A stretch of DNA of 64,000 nt from Gynuella sp050296195 (GCF_050296195.1 NZ_JBNKRB010000019.1), one strand, 5' to 3'. Numbered from the stretch's first letter, positions 1 to 9,351 are shown. Notes: a model not told the origin generated them from the sequence alone. Numbers and translations are program-made.

Positions 1-188
1 ATCCCTTCTTCATAACTGGAAGCATAGCCAGAAACATATCCCTTACCATTAGGATGTTTTTCTACAATATCAGAACAAACAAAGCTATATTCAGCATCCC
101 ACCACCATATTTCTGAAGCATTCGCGCTTATAGAAAAAAAAAAAAATGAAAAGAAAATCGGAATAAATTTCTGGACAATTGACCTCAT
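1..188 (-). CDS. Secreted hypothetical protein, clipped by window edge
   Basis: An open frame reads leftward from ATG at 186-188 and leaves the window without a stop (62 codons seen). The first ~26 residues form a clear signal peptide: a short basic start (MRSIVQKF), a very hydrophobic Phe/Ile/Ser core partly encoded by a 13-base A run, and a likely cut after SANA. The mature start has a tryptophan triplet (EIWWWDAEYSFVC). I do not recognise the family. The homopolymeric run in the signal sequence could be slippage-prone. Confidence 0.5.
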   Translation of the reverse strand, partial: MRSIVQKFIPIFFSFFFFSISANASEIWWWDAEYSFVCSDIVEKHPNGKGYVSGYASSYEEG

Positions 189-763
189 ACGGCCCCTCCA
201 TAAAAAAAGAAGTCATCACGGTCATTTGCGGCATTCTCAGTGATTGAGAATATGAGCAATGCATTGGAAATCACTAATAGAAAACCAGTGATGTGATTGG
301 AAAAAATACTTTTGATATACGCGCGGTATGACATAAAAATCCCTTAACAGAATCACACGATAATCCTTAGCACGCTCCTTTTAATCAGAATGGTTATCCC
401 ACTTCAAAACAAGAGATAAACAAAACAATGTTTAAAAAACAGCCAAAACAAAGTGCTTGATTTAGCAAAACCAAAAAAGAACGACAGCGGAAGACGGCGA
501 AAACTCTACTAAGCCATAGAAAGTTGTCAATCAAATACCTGAGAATGGTTAGAGAGGTCATACAACCACCGACCGAAATCAACCGGGCCATGAACACCGG
601 CCAATAGTGCATCATTCTAAAGAAGTATTCGAAAATTCATGGACACATCAACTTGCATGACTGACCGTTATTAGTCACCCTAATGCCACTCCAACTCTTT
701 CAGTCTCCAACAAAACCAAAACATCAAACCAGCCAAAACAATCATTTTCATCGAACAAGTAAA
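189..763. other. Intergenic, no gene seen
   Basis: AT-rich DNA between the clipped secreted protein and a decayed regulator. The open frames here lack ribosome-binding sites and protein-like composition. No RNA gene or strong terminator was found. Confidence 0.5.
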
Positions 764-1070
764 TCAACGATCCAATCCATACTGAAAGACAAGAATCGCC
801 GCCTGTGTCCGGTAAGTGATTTCGGGTTTGTTTAATACGGTGAAAGCATAGTAGCGTATGGTGCCTTCTGACAGGTGCAACCAGATGGCAATGCACGATT
901 CACTGAGTGTCTGTCCGATCAGTTTCAATACGGCCGGTTCACGTTCGTTCAGTTCTAATAACCACGATGACATGGTGACCGACAAGCGGTATCGTTGCTG
1001 AAAAGTAATCCGGCTACCTGGGGACCAAGATAGTGTTTGCCTTCTACGGTTCCGCAAATGGCTTTGCTCC
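764..1070 (-). pseudogene. Decayed LuxR/NarL-type response regulator
   Basis: Reading leftward, the segment LNEREPAVLKLIGQTLS ... LHLSEGTIRYYAFTVLNK ... YRTQAAILVFQYGL is a recognisable LuxR-type DNA-binding domain (four-helix HTH with the usual LTxREreVLxLIaxGLS and HLSEGTVrnyvs patterns). Several key residues have drifted. In a different frame just upstream (about 1010-1045) a stretch reading GKHYLGPQVAGLLFSND matches the link between receiver and HTH domains in NarL-family regulators. So the gene is frameshifted, and no intact receiver is found further upstream. I infer a dead regulator. Confidence 0.55.
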
Positions 1071-1460
1071 GTTATTCACTTTGACAAAACAGCCACCTAT
1101 ATAAAAGTGCAAACTTTGCCCGTCTTGTTCTTGAATCACTTCAAGCTGAAATATTAGGGATTGAGGTTATAACGTTGGCAGAATTTGACTTGGAGTAGAT
1201 CCTGCTACAGAAAGTCCTGGACCGGCTATCATAGGCTGATTTTCTCCTTAAAATCCCAGATAATTATCGCATTAACCTGATTTTATGAACCTGGTTAACC
1301 ATTATGAAAACCTGCCCATATTCAATTCACTTCGGTACGCTCATAAAAACGAAGTCATATTCAAATTAGTCGTTACAGGCAGAAAATATCGCCTACACTG
1401 AAATAAATTATTCGTAATACACTTTTTAACCATCAGCGACAACGCAACACTTATTTCGAT
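1071..1460. other. Intergenic region upstream of the GGDEF-EAL gene
   Basis: About 390 bases without a supportable gene. It holds a possible promoter near 1081 (TTGACA followed by TATAAA) but nothing firm. No clear Shine-Dalgarno sequence precedes the ATG at 1461. Confidence 0.3.
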
Positions 1461-3644
1461 ATGGCAAAGCACTCTTTTTCTGACACCTGGAACCTACGAA
1501 CCGGTCTGTTCTTCGTATTCCTGTCAGTGTTATTGCTGATAGTCATGACCTATCTGGAAAACACTATTAAGCGTACCTATCTTCAAAACCTTCAACTCGA
1601 TACAACCCGTGAACTCGACACCGTAGCTGCCCGTCTCAGCGCGACTATTACCGAAAATATTTCCTGGGTTAACGGATTGGCGGCTCATATCAGTATCCAT
1701 CAGGACATTAATCAGCTGGAGTTTCACAAATATGCCAAAACCGTACTGTTCCAAAAACCTTTGCTGATTAACATGGCTGCTGCGCCAGGTTTAGTGGTGA
1801 CAATGGTTTATCCGGAGCCGCAGAATAAGGAGGTCATCGGTTTTGATTATCGAACTGATGCTGTTCAGTGGCCGGCAGTGGCCCGAGCCATTGAAACCAA
1901 CCACCTGATTGTAGCCGGTCCGATTGACTTGGTTCAGGGAGGCAAGGGGCTGGTGGCGCGTAAGGCAATCCGTGGTCCAGAGGGTGATCTTTGGGGAGTC
2001 GTCGCTGCCGCCATCGACGCCGACGCTCTGTTTTACACTGCCGGGTTGCTGGGCAACCAACTGGGCATTGATCTGGCCATTCGTGGTAAAGATGGTCTCG
2101 GTTTTGAAGGTGACATGATCTGGGGAAATCCGGAACTGTTTACGGATGCCAGATCGCAACTGACGACAATCCCGGTGGGCAACGGCACCTGGTGTTTTGC
2201 CGCTCAACCCAAAGGTGGCTGGGACAGTGCAGTTCCTATTCTGGGAATATTCAGAACCGGTTTCCTGGTGACATTTATCATGTTGTGCGGTTTTTTTTAC
2301 AGTCGCTATCAAAAGCATACACAGGATCTACGCTATCAGAGAATACTGGAAAAACAGGCCACCTATGATCAACTGACGGGATTGCCCAACCGCACCTTGT
2401 TTGAAGATAATCTAGCAAAGGCTATCTCCCTTGCCAGTCGCGACCATTATAAACTGGCCATTCTGTTCATTGATCTGGACCGTTTTAAACCGGTTAATGA
2501 CAACCTCGGCCATAAAGCGGGTGATTTACTGCTGCAACAGGTAACAGAACGGATCAATCTCCATATTCGTGATTCCGATACACTGGCCCGCTACAGTGGC
2601 GACGAGTTCATTGCCATCCTCACCCATATTCATGATGACTACATGCCGGATACCGTGGCAGAGGATATTCTGGCGACGATCAATGCACCGTTCATTTTGA
2701 AAAACAATCAGATATTCTGTTCCGCCAGTATTGGCATCTCGGTATTTCCTGATGACGGCGAAACCAATGAAGAACTGGTTTCCAAGGCTGACCAGGCCAT
2801 GTACGAAGTCAAAAACAGTGGTCGTAACGGCTGGCATTATTTCACCAAATCCATGCAGGCCGAATCGGAGAACCGGCACATTCTGTATACCCAATTGGTG
2901 CATGCCATTGCAGAGCGTGCCCTGGATGTTTATTACCAACCGATTGTACGGCTGAATGATCATTTCATCGGTAAGTGTGAAGCGCTGGTCCGCTGGTTCA
3001 GTGATGGCCAACAAATTCCAACTTACCAGTTCATCGAACTGGCGGAAGAAACCGGGATGATCAATGAAATTGACCATTTTGTACTGGAAACAGCCGCTGC
3101 CTACCTGACACAACAGTCTCAAGAGCTCAATGTTCGACTGGGATTATCGGTGAACCTGTCCCCTCGCTTGTTTTTAAATAAAGATCAAGCTTTGCTTAAG
3201 TGGCTTAATTTGATCCTCAATACCGCTGAATCCATCAATCTGACTGTGGAAATTACCGAACGGTTGTTAATGACCGAGTCTGATCAGGTCAACACAATCC
3301 TGCATCAATTAAGGGATCGGGGGGTTACCATCGCTATCGATGATTTCGGTACCGGTTATTCATCATTAAGTTACATACTGAAATTTCCGATCGACATCAT
3401 TAAAATCGACCAATCCTTCATCAGCAAGATCGGCCTGGATGACAAATCCGAGGCATTGACTGACACGATCATTAACATGGCCCACCGCATGGGATGTGTG
3501 GCAGTTGCTGAGGGAATCGAAACAGAGGCGCAATATACCTACCTCAAACGCCTTGGCTGCGACTTCGGCCAGGGTTATTACTTTGATAAACCGATGGATC
3601 ACACTGATTTTTCCAACTTACTGAAGCAACAGTATGTTGGTTAA
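1461..3644 (+). CDS. CHASE-GGDEF-EAL membrane protein (cyclic di-GMP turnover)
   Basis: A 727-residue inner-membrane signalling protein. Order: TM helix ~13-31, periplasmic CHASE-like sensor ~55-250, TM helix ~262-281, GGDEF domain ~300-455, EAL domain ~475-720. The EAL domain has EALVRW (E507), DDFGTGYSSL and VAEGIE, as expected of an active cyclic di-GMP phosphodiesterase. The GGDEF signature is SGDEF (379-383) after RY, with the first Gly changed to Ser. SGDEF is tolerated in some active cyclases, so synthesis is possible but uncertain. The gene ends 15 bp before gmk, which may be co-transcribed. Confidence 0.9.
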   Translation: MAKHSFSDTWNLRTGLFFVFLSVLLLIVMTYLENTIKRTYLQNLQLDTTRELDTVAARLSATITENISWVNGLAAHISIHQDINQLEFHKYAKTVLFQKPLLINMAAAPGLVVTMVYPEPQNKEVIGFDYRTDAVQWPAVARAIETNHLIVAGPIDLVQGGKGLVARKAIRGPEGDLWGVVAAAIDADALFYTAGLLGNQLGIDLAIRGKDGLGFEGDMIWGNPELFTDARSQLTTIPVGNGTWCFAAQPKGGWDSAVPILGIFRTGFLVTFIMLCGFFYSRYQKHTQDLRYQRILEKQATYDQLTGLPNRTLFEDNLAKAISLASRDHYKLAILFIDLDRFKPVNDNLGHKAGDLLLQQVTERINLHIRDSDTLARYSGDEFIAILTHIHDDYMPDTVAEDILATINAPFILKNNQIFCSASIGISVFPDDGETNEELVSKADQAMYEVKNSGRNGWHYFTKSMQAESENRHILYTQLVHAIAERALDVYYQPIVRLNDHFIGKCEALVRWFSDGQQIPTYQFIELAEETGMINEIDHFVLETAAAYLTQQSQELNVRLGLSVNLSPRLFLNKDQALLKWLNLILNTAESINLTVEITERLLMTESDQVNTILHQLRDRGVTIAIDDFGTGYSSLSYILKFPIDIIKIDQSFISKIGLDDKSEALTDTIINMAHRMGCVAVAEGIETEAQYTYLKRLGCDFGQGYYFDKPMDHTDFSNLLKQQYVG

Positions 3645-3659
3645 AGGCCTGGTCCATCC

Positions 3660-4325
3660 TTGACCGACAACAGGCAAAACACTTTGACAGATACAATTCC
3701 AGAAACACTGACACCCGGCACTCTTTATATTGTTGCAGCGCCCTCCGGGGCGGGTAAAAGCAGCCTCGTAAACGCCCTAATCAAACGACTGCCGTTCGTG
3801 TATCTCTCTATTTCGCATACCACCCGCAACATGCGCCCCGGCGAAGAAGAGGGCGAACACTACCACTTTGTCGATAAAAACACTTTTCTGGATATGGTAA
3901 CCCAGGGTGATTTCCTGGAGCATGCAGAAGTATTTGGAAACTACTACGGCACATCCCAGGCCTATGTCGAAAAACAAATGGCCCAGGGTCACGACGTGAT
4001 TCTGGAAATCGACTGGCAGGGTGGTCAACAGATCCGCAAGAAGATCCCGGGATGTCGCAGCATATATATACTGCCTCCCTCCAAAGAAGCATTACTTGAA
4101 AGGCTGGAGAAACGTTCCCAGGATAGCGACGAAGTCATCAGCAGGCGTATGCAGGAAGCAGTCAGTGAAATGTCCCACTATGGTGAGTTCGACTATCTCG
4201 TCATCAACGACGATTTCTATAAAGCACTGGACGATATGTGTGCCATTTTCGTCGCTGAACGCATGAAGGTCGATCAGCAAAGTATTCGTAATCAGGAGCT
4301 GCTGACGAACCTGCTGGGCAATTGA
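3660..4325 (+). CDS. gmk: Guanylate kinase
   Basis: Converts GMP (and dGMP) plus ATP to GDP plus ADP in the cytosol. The P-loop APSGAGKSSL lies near residue 28, followed by the GMP-binding segment (SHTTRNMRPGE, EGEHYHFV) and the lid with RMQEA. The only good upstream start in frame is TTG at 3660, giving 221 residues with an ~18-residue leader before the family's usual GTLYIV start; a TTG at 3684 is an alternative. It is followed by rpoZ and spoT, the standard gammaproteobacterial order. Confidence 0.95.
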   Translation: MTDNRQNTLTDTIPETLTPGTLYIVAAPSGAGKSSLVNALIKRLPFVYLSISHTTRNMRPGEEEGEHYHFVDKNTFLDMVTQGDFLEHAEVFGNYYGTSQAYVEKQMAQGHDVILEIDWQGGQQIRKKIPGCRSIYILPPSKEALLERLEKRSQDSDEVISRRMQEAVSEMSHYGEFDYLVINDDFYKALDDMCAIFVAERMKVDQQSIRNQELLTNLLGN

Positions 4326-4326
4326 A

Positions 4327-4344
4327 CGGCTGATACGTCAGCCG
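4327..4344 (+). terminator. Hairpin after gmk
   Basis: Perfect 7-bp stem CGGCTGA/TCAGCCG with a TACG loop, two bases after the gmk stop. It lacks a T run, so it may be a processing or stabilising hairpin or a weak terminator before rpoZ. Confidence 0.4.
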
Positions 4345-4440
4345 GCCGCTCCCGCTGGCGTATATTACTGGCTTTTCTTGCTGTATTTCATTAAACTGGC
4401 GCGCCTTTTTGGCCAGTCAACACCTGCTTCGGAGAAGAGA

Positions 4441-4653
4441 ATGGCACGAGTAACTGTTGAAGATTGTTTGGAAAACGTTGATAACCGCTTTGAATTAATC
4501 ATGGTAGGTGCCAAACGTGCCCGTCAGTTGGCAAATGAAGGCGCTGATCCGCTAGTCGCGGAAGAAAATGACAAAGCCACGGTTATTGCTCTGCGTGAAA
4601 TCGCAGCTGGCAAAGTCAATGCCTCCATTCTGGAAGAACACAGCGAAAACTGA
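4441..4653 (+). CDS. rpoZ: RNA polymerase omega subunit
   Basis: A 70-residue omega subunit beginning MARVTVEDCLENVDNRFELI and containing the conserved AKRARQLANEG and ENDKATVIALREIAAGK blocks. It binds the beta-prime C-terminus, aids polymerase assembly and forms part of a ppGpp site. The ATG at 4441 is preceded by GGAGAAGAG; an upstream in-frame TTG (4378) is rejected because the added residues are not family-like. Next to spoT, as in most gammaproteobacteria. Confidence 0.95.
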   Translation: MARVTVEDCLENVDNRFELIMVGAKRARQLANEGADPLVAEENDKATVIALREIAAGKVNASILEEHSEN

Positions 4654-4663
4654 TCGGATTTTC

Positions 4664-4690
4664 GGATCAGACAATCACATCGTCTGATCC
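4664..4690 (+). terminator. Hairpin after rpoZ
   Basis: Inverted repeat GGATCAGAC (4664-4672) and GTCTGATCC (4682-4690), nine perfect base pairs with a nine-base loop, just after the rpoZ stop. There is no T tract, so termination is possible but not certain. Confidence 0.45.
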
Positions 4691-4907
4691 TACTTCCCAC
4701 CGGCCATTTCCCTTTCCCTCACCGCCGGTTATTTTTTAATAGCATTCAGTTATTTTCTTGGTATTCGGACCCACATTCAGTAATCTTATCAACAAACGGT
4801 GCAAAAGTGTGCATACGGTATATTCCTGCTACCCGGCCTGGTAGCGGCATGGCCGAAGTGACTTGCAGTACCTTTGTCGACGGATATCACCAGGTGTCAG
4901 AAAATCA

Positions 4908-7022
4908 GTGCAAACCATAGATTCTTTAGCCGAAAAACTCAGCTCTTATCTACCGCCCGATCAGGTCAGTCTGGTGAGGAGAGCCTATTTTTTTGCTGAA
5001 CAGGCACACGATGGTCAGCACCGCCGCTCGGGCGAACCCTATGTCACTCACCCCCTCGCCGTTGCTGACATTTTGTCATCACTGAAAATGGACCATCAGA
5101 GCCTGATGGCGGCCATGCTGCATGATGTCATTGAGGATACTCAGGTAACCAAAGAGGCATTGAGCACCCAGTTCGGTCCGGAAGTTGGGGAGCTGGTGGA
5201 TGGCGTCTCAAAACTGACGCACCTGGAGTTTGAAACCAAGAAAGAAGAGCAGGCCGAAAACTTTCAGAAAATGGCACTGGCCATGGCCAAAGACATCCGG
5301 GTCATTCTGGTTAAGCTGGGCGACCGGCTGCATAATATGCGCACACTCGGCCATATGCCTGCAGTCAAAAAGCGCCGAATAGCCCGCGAAACTCTGGATA
5401 TCTATGCCCCCATTGCTTTACGCCTGGGACTCAACGATCTGCGGGTGGAACTGGAGGACCTGTGTTTCCGGTTCATTTTTCCTATGCGCTCAACCCGGAT
5501 AGAAAACGCTGTTAAAAAAATCAGTGGCAACCGCCGGGAAGTCGTCAGCAAAATACAACAGGCGCTATCGGATCATCTGGCTCACGAAAGCCTGCCCGGC
5601 AAGGTAATCGGTCGGGAAAAACATCTGCTCAGCATTTACGAAAAAATGCGGGTTCAGGGAAAGTCCTTCAGCGAACTGATGGACGTTTATGCGTTCAGGA
5701 TCATCACGGATAAAGTCGATACCTGCTATCGCATACTTGGTGCCGTTCACAATTTTTATAAGCCGATTCCCGGACGCTTCAAAGACTACATTGCTATTCC
5801 CAAAGCCAATGGTTACCAGAGCTTGCACACCACATTGCTGGGATTGAATGGCGTTCCAATTGAGATTCAGATCCGCACCGACGATATGGAAGCCATGGCC
5901 AATAATGGTATTGCCGCTCACTGGTTGTACAAAAGTGGTGAGGAAAATACGTTCAATCTGTCGCAGTCGCGCGCCAGAGCCTGGGTCAAAGGCCTCCTCG
6001 AAATGCAGCATCAAGCCGGCAACCCACTGGAGTTTATCGAAAACGTTAAAATCGATTTGTTCCCCGATGAGGTCTATGTTTTTACGCCCAAAGGCAAAAT
6101 CATGGAATTGCCCAAAGGGGCCACAGCTGTGGATTTTGCCTATGCGGTTCATACGGATATTGGTAATTGTTGCGTTGGATGTCTGGTCAACAAAAAGATT
6201 GCCCCCCTGTCGCAACCTCTGGAAAGCGGTGATTCCATCAAGATTATTACCGCCTCCAATGCCCACCCGGATGCTTCCTGGCTGAATTTTGTCGTCACGG
6301 GTAAAGCCCGCAGTTCTATCCGTCATTATCTAAAACACCAGCGCCGCAGCGAATCCATTAATCTGGGACAGCAACTGCTAAGCAAGGCGCTGATGGCAAT
6401 CAATATGAGTATCGACAAACTCGATCCGGATAACCTCCAGCAGGTGTTACAGGAATCCAATCTCAATACCTTCGAAGATCTGCTTGAGGATATCGGCCTC
6501 GGAAACCGGCTGGCATTCCTGATTGCCAGAAAGCTCAGCACCGAAGCCAAAATGAAATTGTCCAATGTTGATTTATCCGACTCCATGATGATTACCGGCA
6601 AAGAAGGCATGGCGCTGCGTTATGCCAAGTGCTGTCGCCCAATCCCAGGTGATCCGATTATTGGATTGATTACCGCCGGTAAAGGCATGGTGGTACATAT
6701 CGAATCCTGCAATAACATTGCAGAAGCTCGTAACGACTATGATCGTATTGTGCCAATGCGCTGGGACAAAGAAATGCACAGCGAGTTTATTGTCGAGCTA
6801 CGAGTGGAGCTGAAAAATCAACGTGGGGTGATTGCTCATCTGGCAACTGCTGTGGCTTCTACTGATGCCAGCATCGAGGCGATTAACATCATCGAGAAAG
6901 ATGTATCGACTGGACAGGTAAATATTTCTGTCGGGGTAACCGGCCGCATACATCTATCCAAGGTCATGCGACGAATTCGGGTATTGCGTGATGTTATCAA
7001 AGTACAGCGAATCAAAAACTGA
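4908..7022 (+). CDS. spoT: Bifunctional ppGpp synthetase/hydrolase
   Basis: RelA/SpoT-family enzyme that makes and degrades (p)ppGpp. The N-terminal HD hydrolase is intact (HRRSGEPYVTHPL, MLHDVIEDT, LGDRLHNMRTL). It is followed by the synthetase (GREKHLLSIYEKM, DYIAIPKANGYQSLHT, EIQIRTDDME), a TGS domain (VYVFTPKGKIMELPKGATAVDFAY), a zinc-finger/CC region (AKCCRPIPGD) and a C-terminal ACT domain. The intact HD site marks it as SpoT rather than RelA. I place the start at GTG 4908 (MQTIDSLAEKL, matching the family start; 704 residues); TTG 4863 would add 15 unlike residues. It follows gmk and rpoZ. Confidence 0.93.
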   Translation: MQTIDSLAEKLSSYLPPDQVSLVRRAYFFAEQAHDGQHRRSGEPYVTHPLAVADILSSLKMDHQSLMAAMLHDVIEDTQVTKEALSTQFGPEVGELVDGVSKLTHLEFETKKEEQAENFQKMALAMAKDIRVILVKLGDRLHNMRTLGHMPAVKKRRIARETLDIYAPIALRLGLNDLRVELEDLCFRFIFPMRSTRIENAVKKISGNRREVVSKIQQALSDHLAHESLPGKVIGREKHLLSIYEKMRVQGKSFSELMDVYAFRIITDKVDTCYRILGAVHNFYKPIPGRFKDYIAIPKANGYQSLHTTLLGLNGVPIEIQIRTDDMEAMANNGIAAHWLYKSGEENTFNLSQSRARAWVKGLLEMQHQAGNPLEFIENVKIDLFPDEVYVFTPKGKIMELPKGATAVDFAYAVHTDIGNCCVGCLVNKKIAPLSQPLESGDSIKIITASNAHPDASWLNFVVTGKARSSIRHYLKHQRRSESINLGQQLLSKALMAINMSIDKLDPDNLQQVLQESNLNTFEDLLEDIGLGNRLAFLIARKLSTEAKMKLSNVDLSDSMMITGKEGMALRYAKCCRPIPGDPIIGLITAGKGMVVHIESCNNIAEARNDYDRIVPMRWDKEMHSEFIVELRVELKNQRGVIAHLATAVASTDASIEAINIIEKDVSTGQVNISVGVTGRIHLSKVMRRIRVLRDVIKVQRIKN

Positions 7023-7113
7023 CAATAACAGTGGAGCCTGACCACTGCTATTCAGGTCAAACAGCTTAAGGCACGGTGCTGTCACCTAAAATCAAACCCA
7101 ACAGGATAATTTC

Positions 7114-7968
7114 ATGAATAACGATTCATTTTTTACTGAAATCTGGACACCGGAAGGGTCGGCTTTTTCTCTGGAAATCGAAGAAAAACTCCATGAAGAG
7201 CAAAGTGAATTTCAAAAAATTGAGATTTACCGTACCAAGCATTGGGGCAATCTGATGGTACTGGATGGCTGCTACATGGTGACTGACCGGGACAATTTTC
7301 TGTATCACGAAATGATGACCCACCCTGTTCTGTTCACTCATGCCAATCCGCTCAAAGTAGTGGTTATTGGTGGCGGGGACTGTGGCGCACTGAAAGAAGT
7401 GCTGAAACACCCTAATGTCACAGAAGCATGGCAGGTGGAAATCGACGAACGGGTAACCCGTCTGTCGGAACAATACTTCCCCGACCTGTGCAGCTCCAAC
7501 AATGATCCGCGTGCGCATTTTTACTTCGGTGATGGCATCCAATGGATCAAAGATGCTGAGCCAGGTTCCATAGATATTATTATTGTTGACTCCACCGACC
7601 CGGTTGGTCCGGCCGAGGGGCTATTTAATAAGGCGTTTTTTGAAACCTGCCTACAGGCTTTGGGCGATAACGGTATTCTGGTGCAACAGAGTGAATCACC
7701 ATTATTTCACAGCCAGACCATTATCCGGGACATGATTGCCGAGATGCGTCAGGCGGGATTCTGCCATTTTCAGACCCTGCCATTTCCCCAGCCGATTTAT
7801 CCATCCGGTTGGTGGAGCTGTACCATGGCGGCTAAAAATGTACCGGTCAACGAGTTCCGTTACGATCACGCCAGGGAAAAAGTCTTTGCGACCCATTACT
7901 ACAATGCAGACTTACACCGCGGGGCAATGGCACTGCCTGAGTTCATGAAACGGAACCTCGAACAATAA
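7114..7968 (+). CDS. speE: Spermidine synthase
   Basis: Polyamine aminopropyltransferase of 284 residues, moving an aminopropyl group from decarboxylated S-adenosylmethionine to putrescine. Visible family motifs include the N-terminal beta domain (WGNLMVLDGCYMVTDRDNFLYHEM), the nucleotide-binding GGGDCGALKEVLKH, and the catalytic DSTDPVGPAEGLF. The usual GGGDGG is GGGDCG here. GGATAA precedes the ATG. No speD (AdoMet decarboxylase) is adjacent, so it stands alone between spoT and a thiol oxidoreductase. Confidence 0.92.
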   Translation: MNNDSFFTEIWTPEGSAFSLEIEEKLHEEQSEFQKIEIYRTKHWGNLMVLDGCYMVTDRDNFLYHEMMTHPVLFTHANPLKVVVIGGGDCGALKEVLKHPNVTEAWQVEIDERVTRLSEQYFPDLCSSNNDPRAHFYFGDGIQWIKDAEPGSIDIIIVDSTDPVGPAEGLFNKAFFETCLQALGDNGILVQQSESPLFHSQTIIRDMIAEMRQAGFCHFQTLPFPQPIYPSGWWSCTMAAKNVPVNEFRYDHAREKVFATHYYNADLHRGAMALPEFMKRNLEQ

Positions 7969-7981
7969 CAATCATAAGAGT

Positions 7982-8013
7982 GTGGGCGGTTTCACAATTC
8001 CGTTACCGCCCAC
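7982..8013 (+). terminator. Hairpin after speE
   Basis: GTGGGCGGT (7982-7990) pairs with ACCGCCCAC (8005-8013) around a 14-base loop, shortly after the speE stop. There is no strong T run. Confidence 0.5.
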
Positions 8014-8120
8014 CCGACAGAATGAACTCACCGTCTGGAACGACTGTCTAAGTCACGACAAATAAGGTATTAACCACCCATCACAACTATAAGTACCATT
8101 AGCAAACCGAGGAGAAAGCC

Positions 8121-8894
8121 TTGCGTTATTTATTCATAATTTTATTCACCTGTATTTCGGTTCTATCGCAAGCTGCGAATCTCGACCCGGAAATGGAAAA
8201 ACTGATACAGCAGCGTATTGATGAGCGTTGGCAGCAACTACTGGAAAGCGATGAGTTCAAAAACAAAGTCAGGGAAGGCATTCTGGCATTTATCGAAGAA
8301 CAAAAACCAGATGAAGGCAATCCTGCCAATCTCCGAGTAGTTGACCCTAAGACAGATCATATTAAAGGTGACCCTAAGGCCCCTCTCACGCTGGTGGAAT
8401 ATTCGGATTTTGAATGCCCGTTCTGCAAGCGTTTCCACGAAACCATGGTAAAAGTGACGGGTAAGTATTCTCAGGTGAATTGGGTTTATCGTCATTTCCC
8501 ATTGGATATGCACAACCCCGGAGCTCAGAAAGAAGCAGAAGCGTCAGAGTGCGTTGCAGAGCTGGGCGGTAACGATAAATTCTGGGAATTTGCCGATGCC
8601 ATTTATGAGCGCACCCGCTCGAACGGACATGGCTTTCCACTGGATCAACTGGCACCTCTGGCCAAAGAAATCGGCATTGACGGTTCGGCATTCCAGGACT
8701 GTTATGATTCAGGCAAATATCGTCAAAAAGTACTGGACGATACCCAAAACGGTATGCAAGCCGGTGTAACAGGTACCCCTAAAACCTTCCTGATCCATCA
8801 TGAAACAGGTGCGGTGGTACCCATCAATGGTGCTCAGCCATTTGAAAACATTGATAAAATGCTGACAGAAATGATTGAGAAACTAAATCTGTAA
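8121..8894 (+). CDS. Periplasmic DsbA-family thiol oxidoreductase
   Basis: A 257-residue exported protein: signal peptide ~1-19 (cut near SQA-ANL), a charged helical region ~22-62 that may dimerise, and a thioredoxin-fold domain with the CPFC active site at Cys99/Cys102 (YSDFECPFCKRFH) plus the cis-Pro loop GVTGTPKTF. It resembles the Com1/ScsC/DsbA-like group rather than classical DsbA. The TTG at 8121 is chosen because GAGGAGAAAG precedes it and it gives a complete signal peptide. It is likely monocistronic and ends at a shared hairpin facing the PII gene. Confidence 0.85.
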   Translation: MRYLFIILFTCISVLSQAANLDPEMEKLIQQRIDERWQQLLESDEFKNKVREGILAFIEEQKPDEGNPANLRVVDPKTDHIKGDPKAPLTLVEYSDFECPFCKRFHETMVKVTGKYSQVNWVYRHFPLDMHNPGAQKEAEASECVAELGGNDKFWEFADAIYERTRSNGHGFPLDQLAPLAKEIGIDGSAFQDCYDSGKYRQKVLDDTQNGMQAGVTGTPKTFLIHHETGAVVPINGAQPFENIDKMLTEMIEKLNL

Positions 8895-8910
8895 TCCGCT
8901 TTCAAACAAA

Positions 8911-8930
8911 GGTGCCGCAATCGCGGCACC
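8911..8930. terminator. Bidirectional terminator hairpin
   Basis: GGTGCCGC AATC GCGGCACC, eight perfect GC-rich pairs with a four-base loop. It lies between the convergent ends of the DsbA-like gene and the PII gene and probably serves both. Confidence 0.7.
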
Positions 8931-8934
8931 AGCC

Positions 8935-9273
8935 TTAAAGAGCGTCCAGCCCTTCTTCGCCGGTACGAATACGTACAACCTGCTCAAGATTGGAGACGAA
9001 AATCTTACCGTCACCAATTTTTCCGGTATTGGCCGCTTTGGAGATGGCTTCCACTACATTTTCCACCTGGTCATCTGCAACAGCCACTTCAAGCTTCAGC
9101 TTTGGCAGAAAATCAACCACATACTCGGCACCACGATATAGCTCGGTATGGCCTTTCTGACGCCCAAAACCTTTCACTTCAGTCACAGTAATACCTTGTA
9201 CACCGACTTCCGACAGAGCCTCACGAACATCATCTAACTTAAATGGTTTAATGACGGCTGCAACTAGCTTCAT
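8935..9273 (-). CDS. glnB: Nitrogen regulatory protein PII (second copy)
   Basis: A 112-residue PII trimer subunit that senses 2-oxoglutarate and ATP/ADP and signals nitrogen status to targets such as AmtB, NtrB and GlnE. The start is ATG 9273 (MKLVAAVIKPFKLDDVREAL). The T-loop carries the uridylylation Tyr51 in TELYRGAEYVVDF, and the C-terminal signature TGKIGDGKIFV is intact. It is a close paralogue of the gene at 10648. A rho-independent terminator separates it from amtB, so it is probably its own transcription unit. GlnB versus GlnK naming is uncertain. Confidence 0.9.
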   Translation of the reverse strand: MKLVAAVIKPFKLDDVREALSEVGVQGITVTEVKGFGRQKGHTELYRGAEYVVDFLPKLKLEVAVADDQVENVVEAISKAANTGKIGDGKIFVSNLEQVVRIRTGEEGLDAL

Positions 9274-9331
9274 AGTTCTACTCTCTCTATTAGATTCGGG
9301 CACAAAGATACCTTGATGCACTAAAATAAAA

Positions 9332-9351
9332 AAGGGCACCGAAGTGCCCTT
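9332..9351 (-). terminator. Rho-independent terminator of glnK-amtB
   Basis: On the minus strand this reads AAGGGCAC TTCG GTGCCCTT followed directly by TTTTATTTT: a perfect 8-bp stem with a stable TTCG tetraloop and U tail. It lies 31 bases beyond the amtB stop. Confidence 0.9.

Noticed and set aside
2526..3122. 198-codon frame opposite the GGDEF-EAL gene
   Set aside because: Antisense shadow; all recognised motifs are on the plus strand.
5565..6326. 253-codon frame opposite spoT
   Set aside because: Mirror frame of a conserved gene; no ribosome-binding site, and no domain recognisable.
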